Part shown: in pieces, positions 37,597 to 49,900 of the stretch
Position numbering within the stretch: the first letter of the stretch is position 1
Layout of the letters: each line of letters starts with the position of its first letter
Source: Pezizomycotina sp. ARF18
Taxonomy: Eukaryota > Ascomycota
Assembly: GCA_002224055.1 (NCBI GenBank)
Contig: AZLU01000018.1
Location: 29,147 to 93,146 of the forward strand
Length of the DNA: 64,000 nucleotides
Direction: 5' to 3'
The notes under the pieces: model-generated
Told to the model about the DNA's origin: nothing
Seen by the model: the letters and a program-made list of their open reading frames with translations, nothing else
Database searches by the model: none
Translations under genes and position numbers: made by a program

Positions 37597-39642
37597 TACA
37601 AGGTATTATACTTGGTTTCTAGCTATCGTTTTGCTCGGAACTGAACATGCACCAGGATACGTCCATTCGGCGCCAAATGCGAGTTAGACGACCGCTTTGC
37701 AGCTGCTGGGTCGTATGATCCTTTATCCTAGCTTATACTTGCCAACACACGTCGCTTGTCCAAACGAGCTCCTTTTCATCTTGAACTGGGTATGTTTTAA
37801 TATAATAAAACGTAGCAGCCAGTCTTATTTCCAATTTATACGCTCATGGTACCCTTACTATCATATCATTCTCTTACTCTCATCCGCTCTCCTTCGTGTC
37901 TTTTGCCCCCCGGCTTCAGATGGACGGAGCTGAAGTCAGAGAGCTATATACTCATAAATTGTTTTAATTTTAACGATACATATACGGACTTAAGTTTCGT
38001 TGAACAGCTCATCGTACATAAACTGCGAGCTGTTCACTCTACGTAGCAATGTCAAGATATATCCCCCCATCACCCCCTTTCTTCCTCATCTCTCATCCTT
38101 ATTGACAGATTAGTCTTAAATGAAATTTCATTTCTGACCAAGAGATGGACACCTGGACTGCAGGTGGCCCTGAATTTTTACATGTATTACGTGCTGGATG
38201 TACATGCAGAACAAGGGCCATCCCTACCCGGACAGCGACATATATATTTTAACTATATATCAATACATCATATACACCTGTAGATCTACAGGGAAGCCCA
38301 AGAGGGTTGGCCGTTGCTTTAGCGAACTAAACTTACAGAATCTCCTGATTATTTTTTTATCAAGTTACGCAAGATCTATCATACATGTTGACTTTGTTAA
38401 ACACTGATCTCAACCCGAGATCGGGATCTCGACCAACTTTTCTAAAATTGCGAGCGTTTACGAAGGATAACCTCAAATTTTTCTGTACATCTCTATCAGG
38501 ATTCCTTTTTCCGAGATATTGCGAGCCGTGTTTCTACGATTTTTTCCCCTATCGGGCAATTTGGAACTGTCAACGCCTTTTTAGCTTTTTTTCTCATCGC
38601 CTTAAATTCCCAGATTTTTGTAACAAGCGCCATTTGGAGATCCGATCCATCGAATCGCTTGCTTATCGAATCTCCTATAACCGCTCTCATATACCCTAAC
38701 GACCGGATACCGGACCGCACGTTTTCTCTCTTTCCCTTTTTGTAATACTAGATATATATATATATACTCTGGTATATCTAGATCCTCTTGGTCCTCTCGT
38801 GACTTGTCCAAGAATACGAGGTCTTTTACCTATCGAGGAGAACGGGTATTCTATTCGGTATATTCGCTCTATATATTCATGCACCGCATAAGATGTAACG
38901 TCCTTGCATCCTTTTCAAGGCTTTTGGACATTTATAAACAGCAACTGAAGCAAGCCCATTAAAAAGCGAAAGGCGTCGAGACATGAACCAACTGCTCCCC
39001 CACGATGAACCTGTTTGGGAGCTCCGAAATCAGCCCGAATCCCTTAAAATTCTCTTGTGGCGCAGTAGCTGAGGATGTGTTTCGCAATTAAGAAACAATG
39101 CCTTTTTTTTTTGTAAATTCAAATATATATAAAAAAAAATAAATAAATAAAAAATAACAAGATTACATTTAACTAATGAGCTGGATGGATGACCTCAAGC
39201 TGTTGGTAGGTGCGTGTTATGTATGTAGTACAAAGACATGCACGCCTATTTTCTTACTTTTTTTCTGTGCAAATTGTTTTTATTTTTTCCCCGAACAGCC
39301 GCAAAAAAGCTGCTTATCTCAACGTCTGTCGTCTGACGGCGTCCAATTGCTTTTCCTGCAGTTCAATTAAGCGCGGCTTACTTTCCACTCTCGCTTCGAG
39401 CTTACCCAAGGCGCAATTCTACTACGGTCACCTGCATACATCGTTTCGGCGGTTCGTGTTCCGAGATCCAGCAGCTTGGAAAAAAGGACTCGAACTCTTT
39501 CCGATGCTGCCCCGCTGCCGCTCCCTGCCAGGCCGAGCGGGCCGTTGGCGCGGCTATCGCTCACGTATTCGACTTCCAAGCCCTGCAACCCCCTACGATT
39601 ATTACCTGCTCACCGCTCCGTTCGACCTATATCCACAGTACC

Positions 39643-41268
39643 ATGCCGTCCTACGACAAGCGACGCCGCCTCCACCATTACCACCACCAGCAGAATGCCG
39701 TTATCGTCAGAATACCCAGCCGCTACCTAACAACCCATCACTCTACGAAACGCCAAAGTGGCCCGCACCCTCGCGATCCATGTCGGTGGCCCGCGAGTTC
39801 CTCAAAGCCTGCGCTACGTCGGCGAACCGGTCCTCATAGTCCCGACAAGGACGGCGACGGCCTCTGCGCCGCGACGATAATCCAGCGCACGCTGATATCT
39901 CTGGGTAGAAAGCATCTAGCATCGGCGTGCGCTTCGTCTCCAAGGGCCGCTCCGTCCACGACGATTGCGAGCGCGAGGCGATGGAAAGAATGGAAGTTAA
40001 CGGGAAACCGGTGAAGTGTTCATACTCGTCGACCACGGAGCCAGAGCACCCGCAGGATCGTGCGCGACGATAAAACGCTGGGCGTCGAGCGGAAAGTACT
40101 TATCGTGACCACCAGGTCAGCAGTACTTTCCCCCAAGTGCGACGGTATTATCGTCTTCTACGTCTCCGCCCGTGACGACGTCTTCGCTGCTGTCTTATTT
40201 GCTCGTTTGTCCGCTTATATACCCGGATAACCTGGCTACCGTCAGCGCGGAGCGGAAAGCGGCGTCCGCGTACGCGTGGCTGGCGGTCTGCGGTACCGTC
40301 GCCGAGCGCGGCGAGTCCTTCAAATTCGCGGACAGCATGTACCCGCCGGAACTGCAAGCGAGCGTGGAACTCGCGCGGAACATAAAATGGATCAAGAAAT
40401 TCGTAGCGTTAATAAACGCTCCGCGCGGCACGAAAACAACGATCCGACGCCCGCGTGGGAGCTATTACAGCTCGCTAGTACCGACGGGTACGAATTAGAA
40501 CCCAACGGACTCGTACGGCTCCTCAACACCGCGCGGCGGAGCAGAAGAAGCTCGTCGACCCCTACAACAAAAGCATACCGGCGCACATCAGGCGGGCGAA
40601 GCGGCTAGTGGTCGAGCTGGACGAGATGAGGAGGCTCGTAGGCGCCGCGACGGAGTTCCTGATGCTGAAGTGCCCTCCATCACGAGAGACGGACTGCTCG
40701 CGGTGACGACGGTGAAATCGGCGCATTTAGTCCATCCCGTGATGGCGACGATGTGGTCGATGTCGTCGACGTGGTACCCGCGCTCGCCTCGTGCGGTGCT
40801 GTGCGCGAACGAAGGCTACGAAGGCGGTAAGGTACCGTTTAGCATCCGGCTAATGCGCACGCCGCGGCGCGGAAGGAAATGGCACGGTTAAGAAAAACGA
40901 AGGGGTGATAGCGCGCTGAGGATTACGCTTTACGGGATGCGGAGTTCGCCAGCAAGTTACGGGAAGCGGAGGATAAAGGCGAAGTGAAGTTTGTCAACGG
41001 ACATAGGGAGCGGCAGGCGACTGTTGACAATAGAGCTATGGGATATGTTTGTGGAGAGGTGTCTGAAGCTGTGGCAGCCCCCTGAGACCTCAAAAAGCTA
41101 GTGCTGCACCGGTAAAAGGACGTTAATGTAATCAAAGGTGCGCCGTTGAAGACGCCAGCGAATACCGAGTCGACGTGGAAGAGAATTGAGGAGAGGCATG
41201 CTAAGAGGAAGGAAGTAGGAGATGTAGGATCTTGTGCAAAACTACCTATAGCTAGATGCATCGAGTAA
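39643..41268 (+). CDS. DHH-family phosphoesterase (RecJ-like), fungal type
   Basis: A DHH-superfamily metal-dependent phosphoesterase, the fold shared by RecJ nucleases and exopolyphosphatases. This fungal single-domain branch has no assigned substrate that I know of. From the ATG at 39643 comes KRRR and a linker, then WPAPSRSMSVAREFLKACA, motif I PDKDGDGLCAATIIQRTL (39841 on; canonical DxDADGxxA), SKGRSVHDDCEREAMERM, LVDHGAR (40026-40046), the DHH-motif position (40107-40115), PPVTTSSLLSYL, VALINAPR, and the C-terminal VHPVMATMW and CANEGYEGGKVPFSIRL blocks. The stop is at 41268. At least six frame switches are present. The sequence is clearly more GC-rich than its flanks, as expected for a real gene in a desert. 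The DHH position reads Asp-His-Gln in the best frame. Family confidence is high; function beyond that is open. Confidence 0.85.
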
Positions 41269-42497
41269 TGTTTTTGAGAATGCGTCCTGCATACTAAATA
41301 ATATTTCATTGTATCATCACTTGTAAATATATATCCTCTCAAATCAGCTATTGGGCATCGTTATGACGACTGTACACTACATGAAATAGAAAGCATACCA
41401 TCGACCTTCCAAGCAGAAGTATCTCATCTTTAGGTGTAGCATTTTCTTCTTCCTTTTTATTTCCCGATGGAAAATGATACGTAAAAATGAGCATAGAAGG
41501 ATAGTGCACCTTCATTACTCTCTATACAAGCCGCAGTAAGAAGATTTAATACTTATTTAGCTAATTTAACTTAACTAGATTAGCGGACTTAGGTTTCTAT
41601 AAGTCTAGTCACTTGAGGATCCACAGGTTTGGAAAACAGCAACTTTCCAAGTCACTGACTTCTGAGTAGTATTCGCCACGATATATAGGATAACTCTGAC
41701 GCTAATTGAGGACTAACTTGGAAGTCTAAGCTAGGAAACTTGGGTGCACGGTGTTCGAAATGATCATCCAACGGATGGCCGTGGTCAAGTACCGGTCCCG
41801 TTGCGTATTGCCTCGAATCGATATGTTTGTAATTTTAGTCTAACAGTCACCAAGAATTTTCCATTAATTGCTCATAACTTACTAATTATTACATGATACG
41901 ATAGCAAACCAATCTTGATCGTACTTGTAATTACTGAAGTGGATAGCTTGTGCAAATATTCTAGTACTTGCACAATCTTAATATTCTTATTACGTTTTAT
42001 GACACTCTGGTGGTACACACGTACCTAAGAAATATATGTACGCGTGAAATTAGTTGACTAACCCCTGGGACTTCATCAAAGTCACACTTGCTCTTTTACG
42101 TACTTATTCAGCACCATTAAAGCGATATTTACTAGAAAAGAGAAACCATATATTGGTATCTGTATCTCCGCTCAATTTCTTTCAATGAGCAATTCTACAC
42201 TCGAAACACTCAAAGGTACGATCGGAAGCATATATATAGATTTATTATTATGGGCGCTATTTTTAAAGCTGTCGACTGGAATTTGTGGGATGTCTCGGCC
42301 GCGACCCACAAATTTTTACAAAGAACCCCTCGGCCGAGTTTTAAGCACCAGAAATGGACCAATAGGAGGCTGGTCGTTTTAGAATCCTTGATTCTCGTAT
42401 AAGGCTGCCACTTCACCAAACCCACTTGTTATAACTTATCTCGCGCCCTTTTGAATAGAGTTAGACCGCTAAAGTATAATCTCGTTACTCGTCAGAA
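41269..42497. other. Intergenic stretch
   Basis: AT-rich and without a recognisable gene. It carries a small inverted repeat at 42280-42314, whose 10 bp arms AATTTGTGGG/CCCACAAATT enclose a 15 bp spacer with CTCGGCCG; CTCGGCCG recurs at 42331 as part of a CTCGGCCGAG palindrome. Confidence 0.5.
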
Positions 42498-43098
42498 CTA
42501 CTTTCCACCAATCTTGAGATGATGCGCTACTAGAGTCTTTCCCAGAGTACTTTCTTTCAGATTTACTAGAAGACGCTCCCGCAGCTGGCTTAGTAGATTG
42601 CGACTTTCAGAATCCGTAGCGCAATTCTTATCGCTTCGCCGGAAATTCCGAGGCGGCAGCATAGGGCCTAATCCGAGCTGGAGAGTCTCATGAGGGCTGC
42701 TCCCGTACTCCGTGCGCGATTTGAAATACGACAGGACGAACCACTCCGCGTACGCGACTTCTACCCAATCCGCTCGGAAATCATCCCGTAAAACTCCTCC
42801 CTTTCTTCGAGCTTAGGAGGTCGATGTGCTTGGAACTTCTGCAGATTTGCTTTACTAGTTCCTACAAAAACCTTGTTGAATACGTTTTTTTTTTTTTTTT
42901 TTTTTCTTGTTTAGTTGTATGTATTTAGAAGATTTCTGAGGTGGGATGAAATCGCTTAAAAAAAGCCACAGGTCTTGCGAGTTAACGCACTTTCTTACTA
43001 GCCCAAAGAACGTCATTGCGGCCGCCGTTGTCTGGTTCGATGTTTAGTGCCTTGCGAATGTCGGCTGCCGAGGTTCGAGACGTGACCTTCAATTTCAT
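42498..43098 (-). CDS. Unrecognised coding remnant
   Basis: Minus-strand pieces that look coding. From the ATG at 43098, 38 codons read MKLKVTSRTSAADIRKALN... up to a GTAAGA that could be a donor. After a poly(A) tract on this strand (about 42880-42905), LEEREEFYGMISERIG appears. An uninterrupted stretch of about 86 codons from near 42757 then ends at a stop at 42498 and includes YAEWFVLSYFKSRTEYG, ETLQLGLGPMLPPRNFRR and LLSQLRERLLVNLKE. The composition is balanced and protein-like, and GC is higher than in the flanks. I do not recognise the family; it could be a small intron-bearing host gene with one or two frame switches, or a fragment of an element. No catalytic motif is visible. Confidence 0.4.
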
Positions 43099-43928
43099 GA
43101 TAGTGGATTTTGGAGCGAACTATTGGAGAAATCGCTCCTCTTTCTCAGAGTTAAAGGTCGCGTGTCAGTGAGAATAGGGTAAAATAAACGCGAAAACAAA
43201 CAGGGAGTCATTGGATCCTACATTTCCTAATGGCTTTTGTATACGTAGATGCTACAGGGTAACTTGGTGACGAATCTAGATATCATGCAAATGACTTTCC
43301 CGTGCCTGACTGCTTTCACTAGCCCAAGTGAAGTGATAAGAATGATCCCTCAACGGTCATAAAGGGATTTAATCCCAATTACTGTCAGCTTATCACCGAT
43401 CATAGTAGTCATTATATTATTGACACAGGGCTGGTGAGATCCGGGTAATATCGACGAGCTTTAACCGGCAGTGACCATTGGTACCATGGTGTTTTTGTTT
43501 TTTCGGGAGACGAAATTCGGTGGTGGATCCGGTTCACGGGCCCGACGAAACCACAAGCGAGAAGCTTAAAAGTTTACAGCACTTATGTTTTGTTATCTGC
43601 GTTAGCGAAAACGACCGACCACAACCACAAAGCCTCGATCTTGAACTCCGACTGTCTCAATGATTCATACCACCGTAGATAAATTGTATATAAGAACCCT
43701 TCGACGTCCCGGGACGAAACTTCTATTCCCATTCTCATCATCACAATCATTAATCCGGATAAAGTCGTACAGCTCTCTGCAAAATTCCACGAAAAACAAA
43801 CTTTAATTCCCATAAAACCCACTACTACTCTTCTAACTTTCGCAAGACCATCTACGTCTACCCTCAAGCTCAACAAATCTACCACAGCTCCACTTTCAGC
43901 ACATTTCTCCACGAAATATACTGACACC
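43099..43928. other. Intergenic region between divergent genes
   Basis: It separates the minus-strand remnant from the plus-strand flavoprotein, so it probably holds both promoters. 43700-43925 is rich in CT and C on the + strand, like a 5' leader of the flavoprotein gene. No specific site identified. Confidence 0.4.
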
Positions 43929-44666
43929 ATGTCGAATCCAGAAAATCGCCATCCTCCTCGGCTCCGGCCGCCAAAACTCCAACACCGCCGGCATGTCCCT
44001 CTGGCTGCAATCCCTCGCCGCCACCATATTCCCACCTACCACCACCATCTCCGTAATCGACACCACCTCCCCCTTCTTCCCCTCCGGCGTACTCTCCGAC
44101 GCCGTAATGCCCGCTCTAATCCGCGACCCAAAACTCTACGCCGAGGAACTAACCCGCGCCTGTCTACCTTCGTAACATCCTGCGACGGCTTCATCGTGCT
44201 GACGCCGCAGTACAACTGGGCTACCCCGGTTCGCTCAAGAACGCGCTCGACCACCTGTACTGGAGTGGAAAGGGAAACCCGTATGATTGCGACGTTCGGC
44301 GGACACGGTGGGGGAAATGCGCGGCGCAGTTGACGGAGGTTATGGAGGGTGGGTTGAAGATGAAGGTTGTTAGTAGGTCTGCGATCACGCTGCCGAGGGA
44401 GTATATTAGGGAAGACGCGAGGGTAAGAAGAGTGAGGATGGGAGTTTGATGGGTGGTTGAAGGAGTACGAGGAAGGGACGAAGGGGGCGCTGGAGCAGTT
44501 TTGGAAGGGTGTTTTGGAGCCGCCGGCGCCGGCTGAGGAGGAGAGGAGGAGGTTGAGTTTTGGAAGGAAAAGGAAGGTGGATGTTATAGAGCTGTGCTGT
44601 GCACGGCTTTGGTTAATCTTGATTTTTGTCTGTCGATATTTGAACTTTTTCACATTTTGTGGGTAG
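43929..44666 (+). CDS. NAD(P)H-dependent FMN reductase-like flavoprotein
   Basis: A flavodoxin-fold protein of the NADPH-dependent FMN reductase type (FMN_red), which passes electrons from NAD(P)H to FMN, quinones or metals, usually in the cytosol. The ATG at 43929 is followed by MSNP and then KIAILLGSGRQNSNTAG, whose GSGR.NS loop binds the FMN phosphate. Next come SLWLQSLA, VIDTTSPFFP, SDAVMPALIRDPKLYAEE, then TFVTSCDGFIVLTPQYNW, GYPGSLKNALDHLY (a strong family signature), MIATFGGHGGG and a C-terminal segment with DGSFDGWLKEYEEGTKGALEQFW. Expected length is about 220-240 residues, which the locus allows. Three to four frame switches, one only a few codons after the start. It runs towards the release-factor gene, about 70 bp between stops. 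Confidence 0.8.
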
Positions 44667-44738
44667 ACAATGTTGTAGTCAAACGGGTATTGGGAATAGA
44701 AGTGGTTCGCTTTATGTTGAAGTCGTTTTCTCAAGATA

Positions 44739-46173
44739 TCATGACTTTGCGGTCTTTCGCTTATCGTCATCCTGCTGCTCGTCCTGCTGCCGTATCAGGT
44801 CCTCTATCTCCATGTCCATGCTGTACTGCGCCACTTTATCCAACATCTCGCCCAGTCCTTCGCCGCTCATGCAAGAGGGTAAATCGTGGAGCGAAAAAAT
44901 TACATCTGTGATCCGTGACGCGATTCTACACAAACTGTTAATCAGCAACAAATCCTTGCCCTTCCGCTTGATATTACCTAGTAGACTCACCTGCGAATAA
45001 TTATACGTCCTCAGCTTATCGCTCCTCCCCGCCGCAACGCCAACGGTACTCCTCCTCATCTTCAACTCCTCCTCTTCCTTCTCTTCCTCCTCCGATCCGC
45101 AACCCTACTCCTTAACAACTGCAGCGCCATCTCCTATTCTTATGCTGCGACCGCGAATCCTGCATAGACACGACTATCCCCGTCGGTTCGTGCGTCATCC
45201 TCACCGCCGAATCCGTCGGTTCACGTGCTGACCTCCCCTCTCGCGCGCATGATATCGATACGGACTTCTTTCATGTCTATCGCCGATAATTCGTCTTCCT
45301 CAGCGCGGCGGCGTCGTCTTCGAAGGATGGAAGCACCATTACGTTCGCGTGGATGTGTGTACCCTACCCATACGTTCTGTCGATGGTATACGTTGGACGC
45401 GGTGGACGCCGGCTTCGTGACGCAGGACGCCGTAGCTACCGGTGCTTTTATGCTGAAGATTGCTTCGGATATTCCTTCGCCGCCTTGCTCTGCTGTTGTT
45501 GAAACGGAGAGGATTCGCGTCGGCCATGATTGTAGGGAGCAGAAGGAGGTGTACATTTTGAATAAGTCGTTCGCGAAGATGGATGCTTCGCCGCCACCTG
45601 TTCCCGGTCGTATTTCTAGTATCGCGCTGCGGGAAGAAAGGGTGGATGGTACTAGCGCTTTCGTTAGATGCTGCGATGCGATATTAGCGTTTGCGTTATA
45701 GACGGTACGTCCTCCGCTGCGAGCAATTGCATGTCCGGATCTTGAAAAAGCTGGCGTAGCTCGTTTATGTTCGCGACGGTCTTTCGTAGTCGCTTAGCGC
45801 TTCGGAGACTGTTCTCAGCGAACCGGCCTTCGTAGCTGTTTTGTGTCAAAGCCGTCGATTAGCTTTTCTTCGAGGTTTTGTATTCGGTGGATAATTGGCG
45901 GGCGCGACGGATGAGGGAGTCGCTGAGGAACGTTACGCTGCGGAGAGTGAGTTCGGCGTTGGATATCGTGGATTTATCCGCTATTCAAAACATCTTTTTG
46001 TTAGCAAGAATAGACGATTTAGCAGAAGGTACGGTGTAGCTTTTACCTTCCGATGTATACAACCTTCGGCTGCGCCAGACGCGCCGCGGTAACACTGTAG
46101 CCTCATTGGCCAGCGCTCTTTCAAAGAGGCAGCGACGACATATCCACTGCGGCCGAAGCATTACCGCAGCCAA
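44739..46173 (-). CDS. MRF1: Mitochondrial peptide chain release factor 1
   Basis: A class I release factor of the bacterial RF1/PrfA type that reads UAA/UAG in the mitochondrial ribosome and triggers peptidyl-tRNA hydrolysis. The N-terminus (ATG at 46173; a second at 46161) reads [16 protein letters not shown], an Arg-rich mitochondrial targeting sequence. An intron or frame change follows near 46030-45960, then the RF1 helical N-domain ([19 protein letters not shown]) and the catalytic domain with [19 protein letters not shown]. The catalytic GGQ is encoded at 45228-45236 (GGA GGT CAG), followed by [21 protein letters not shown] precedes it. The C-terminus ends in [19 protein letters not shown] at 44739. 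Around five frame switches, one just before GGQ in a run of G. The expected ~400-440 residues fit the span. Confidence 0.88.
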
Positions 46174-46649
46174 TTGGACGGTTCCTAGATGTTTAAACGA
46201 AGGTGGTTGGTGATACAGAAACTCAATTGGATGTCTCGCGACTTTGAGTTAGGCACTTTCATTGGCGTTGAAATTTTTGCAGCCGATTTTAACCCGTGAT
46301 GTGTAACAGCCCGTCCCTTGCACGCTCTTATAAACCTCTCCAAGTCGCCGGAAACGTTCACAGTTTTAGGCACGATGGTTTGAGGTTCTGACATCATCGC
46401 CGGATCTAGAACAACCCACAAGAAATGTTTATATCGTGATTCGAATTCAAGTTGCACGAACAGAGTACACGAAAAATAAATAATATATAATCGATTCCCT
46501 AGTATACTTTACATGTAAAAGAAGATTCGTTGCATCTCACGGTTGTCGAGGAAAAAAAAAAAACGAAGCTCAAAAGGCAATTCTTCGCCTTCGAATCGGA
46601 ATCCCAGTCCAGAACCCTCGATTTCGGTTCTACATCACATCTTCCACAA

Positions 46650-46932
46650 TGGGTCGCGGCTGCACAGCAATTACTGACAACAACTCGTACTGTCTTTCGT
46701 TAAACACCGGTGAAACTGAGGCGGTATCGTACACGGAAATCATGAGGTGTTGGAGAATCTCAGGATGGAGATACAAGGATGGGTATCCAGACAGGAAAAG
46801 ATAACGAGAGAACTTAGGGAGAAGTATCCGGATATTTCGGACAATGTCGGTGGACAGGGCGAGAAAATCCGGAACGTAGAGGGGCTAAAAGATGATCGGG
46901 ATTCACTGAGAAATTTGGGCAGATTCGAATAG
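46650..46932 (+). CDS. Small helical protein, unknown
   Basis: From the ATG at 46650, MGRGCTAITDNNSYCLSLN...EAVSYTEIM is open for about 50 codons. The adjacent frame from 46747 continues with LENLRMEIQGWVSRQEK, ITRELREKYPDISDNVGG and EGLKDDRDSLRNLGRFE to a stop at 46932. A single one-base frame switch near 46745 separates two stretches of plainly protein-like, charged, coiled-coil-prone sequence, giving a protein of about 94 residues if that switch is a sequencing indel. It is divergent from MRF1, with about 480 bp between the starts. I do not recognise the family. Confidence 0.5.
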
Positions 46933-49900
46933 AATAATAAGGAAATCCTTTTAAGTCTCGTAGGCTATTTTTTTTTTTTTTTTTTTGTAGGTTGGAGTTG
47001 GTGAATAACTCTGGCTGGTTGTTTGGTCTGAATTAAATTATATTATATTTCAGCTTTCTAAGAATACAACCACAGGCAAACAACAAAACTCCGAATATTA
47101 AACCTGACAACGTACTGTAAAGGAAATACTTAAGTACCTGGGAAACACCAAAGAATTCTTTACATGAAAATAACACACTAAAACAAGAAATATAATAGTT
47201 TTTCTGTAATTTCTAGATCGAGCTTATTAAACTCGAGGATATAGTCCTAATCGTAAAAGTTTCAGGCTCTACGACATTTATAGAGTCTATTTACCCAATT
47301 ATAACATCGTGCGGCACTTGGTATAGTTCAGCAATAGATATCAAAAGCTCTGCAGTCAAATGATTTTTCGAGTTGCAATATTATTTTTACTCCTTCATCG
47401 AAGCAAAGGATGTTCACGTGGAGATAAACGATTAAGAAGCATGACAAACGCACGGATTTTCATGGATAGCACTTTATCGAATCCCATATTTACGGTGCTC
47501 AAATAAGGCAAAAGTACGAATTCCATTTAGGCAAACGAGAAGTCATAAGGTTCGGCTTGTTACGATAAAGTCCCAGGAAACCAAGGAAAAGTTTCATCAA
47601 TCATTTCTTACGTACGTAAATGCTGGTTCCACGGACACAGGATATCGTAGTCTATACCAATAAAATCCATGAAAAATCGATAAATAAAACCGAATTAGGT
47701 CTAGAAAGATAATACATTGACTTGAGAACTTTCGAAATGCTCCAATGAAAGGAATCGACGGATATCCTGAACAATTCAGCAAGCGATTCTATCTTTGAAC
47801 TGCGTGATCACTGGTGTGATGGCGCTAACTGAATGCTGCAATAACGCATAGCAAATTGGACTTTACGCTTGCAAATGACGTGGAAGAAAGAAATAATCCC
47901 GTACTTCACGGGAATATTTTCATGAAGGGCTAGTAATGTTCGTGGTGAAGAAATCTCTCTACATCATCAAATCAGACGGCTCGTGAAATAATCTACACAT
48001 TTGCGTGCTCGCTTGTACATCAAACCTTCCCCAACCGCCATATGCAGTATAGCGGAACTAAAGTGCTTAGTCGATATCACAAGCGAATATTCTCTTTCTC
48101 GGGATGCAGATATAATTAGTCCAACGTAAAGGAAGTGGTAACGCACAACATGCTTCGGTAACGAACGTCGTAAATGCGATTTCGAAAGCAGCATTCCACC
48201 TTTTAATGTTTATATTAGCACTTGAAAATACAAAAATGGTTATTCTCAGCCCCAAACGCGCAAGCTGACTCGTCCTAACCTTCTTAATGGGTGTAAGTCT
48301 AGCTGCATAACTTTACGTCCTAATCGATTAGAAGATTATTCGTTTGATAGATTAAGTTAAAAAAAATATATGTTACCTGATTCAGGTATGACCCCCAGAC
48401 CGATCAAACAGCTGTCGATATTCACTCATTAACCAGATTGTGCATGTATGAGACTCAACACCAGTCATTAATCTAGCATGCAGAGGCGCTATGCCGAAAG
48501 ATAGCATCCTCAAAGACCTGTTTCTCTTGGGCGGATAACTTTCGTAGCCGACGCTAGATAATCAATGGACACCCGAAACCCAGAAATTCATAAAAAAACA
48601 TCTAGAACGCAATTAATTTACTCATCCATGTCTTGCTGAGGAAGACAGTGGATATCTGGAAACTCCAAAACCTGACGGGCACCCCCGAGATATCGAATTC
48701 AACACTACATAAGAGAATGCAAAGAAAGCCTGAGAGTACGTCCATGTAATAACGCAAGGGTGTGAAATGATAATCAAATTGAAGTAAATTCGGAAACATT
48801 AAAACGATAAGCGGGTTCATTGATATTACAATGATCGCAAAGACTGAACATCCTAAGAGCCGGTGGCAATAAATAGAAACAACGAACATGCAAGCACGAA
48901 GTTCTCTAAGATATCTCTTCACTTAAGCGGAGTAACACGAACCCTGTAAATGTCTTTCACCAAGAATATCCAATAGGATGCTTCATAAACATTGGAGACT
49001 CCAGATATACCGAATGGGTCCCTTTATTTGTACGAGAATTACGGAGAAAGGTGGGTTCGTCCCAGATATATTACTAGCCAAACGAAAAAACAATTTGGTC
49101 ATTTCACCTAGACGGTATAATAGAACATGATAGAATCCTTGGAAACATTTGTCTCCTAGAAAAGAGGCAGCAAAAGCGCGGGAAGTTCATGAAAAGGTAT
49201 TTAGCTAGACGGAAAAGACGCAGTTATTGGAATGCAGACTTTGACGGGCCTTTTCAGAAAAAGGAAATAAATGCCGTTAAAGGCGAATCCCAAAGAAATG
49301 GCAGTCGTCGAAAAATAAACGCGAGCAAACCCTGTATTAAGAAAAAAGTGGCATTTGCTATTTGATAAATGACCAAGCAGAATTGATCCACTGATTGCAA
49401 ATGCAAGAGCGAGTATAAAAATATTGACAAAACACGGAAAGTAGAACGCTGAATAGGTATCGATATTTTACCAAAACAGCGCGTCACCAGGAGGATGTCA
49501 CCGACATCAATACCAAATGCAACATACAACTCATATGCTTCACAAGTTCAGAATTGATACGTACAACGCATAGGATCTAGAAAGATTTTCAGAAGAGTGA
49601 AACCGGGATATCTTGATTAAGCTGAGGATGGTATATATGGTTAACGGGGGAAGCTTGTACGGATACTTAAGAAAGAAACGTCGCTTGCAGAATAAATGGA
49701 CAAATTTGATATCAGTACAAGAGTTCACAAAGTCCGCTAAATAATGAATTAAAAAAAGGAAGGTTAATAACTCAGAAAACTCATTTGGATGACCGTGACG
49801 ATATTCTGGAGTTTGATGGTGAATTTTGCAGCTAAGAAGTACTTAGTTTTTAAACCGTCGATGTAAAAACGCCCTTTTTGGGTATAATCAACTCCGCAAC

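Larger units (their letters stand above)
30300..39642. other. AT-rich desert with simple repeats
   Basis: No protein, RNA gene or intact mobile element recognised. 30590-30850 is nearly pure A/T with AATA-type low complexity. Poly(A)/poly(T) runs occur near 31001, 31278, 32424 and 36043. Open frames are short (under about 105 codons), overlap each other and match no family I know. It may be old, decayed repeat sequence; I see no strong C-to-T depletion of the kind repeat-induced point mutation leaves, but cannot measure it here. Confidence 0.5.

Noticed and set aside
44036-44770. 244-codon minus-strand open frame, among the longest in the window
   Set aside because: It is the antisense shadow of the GC-rich flavoprotein gene (43929-44666). 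Its Arg/His/Ser composition reflects that, while the + strand carries real family motifs.
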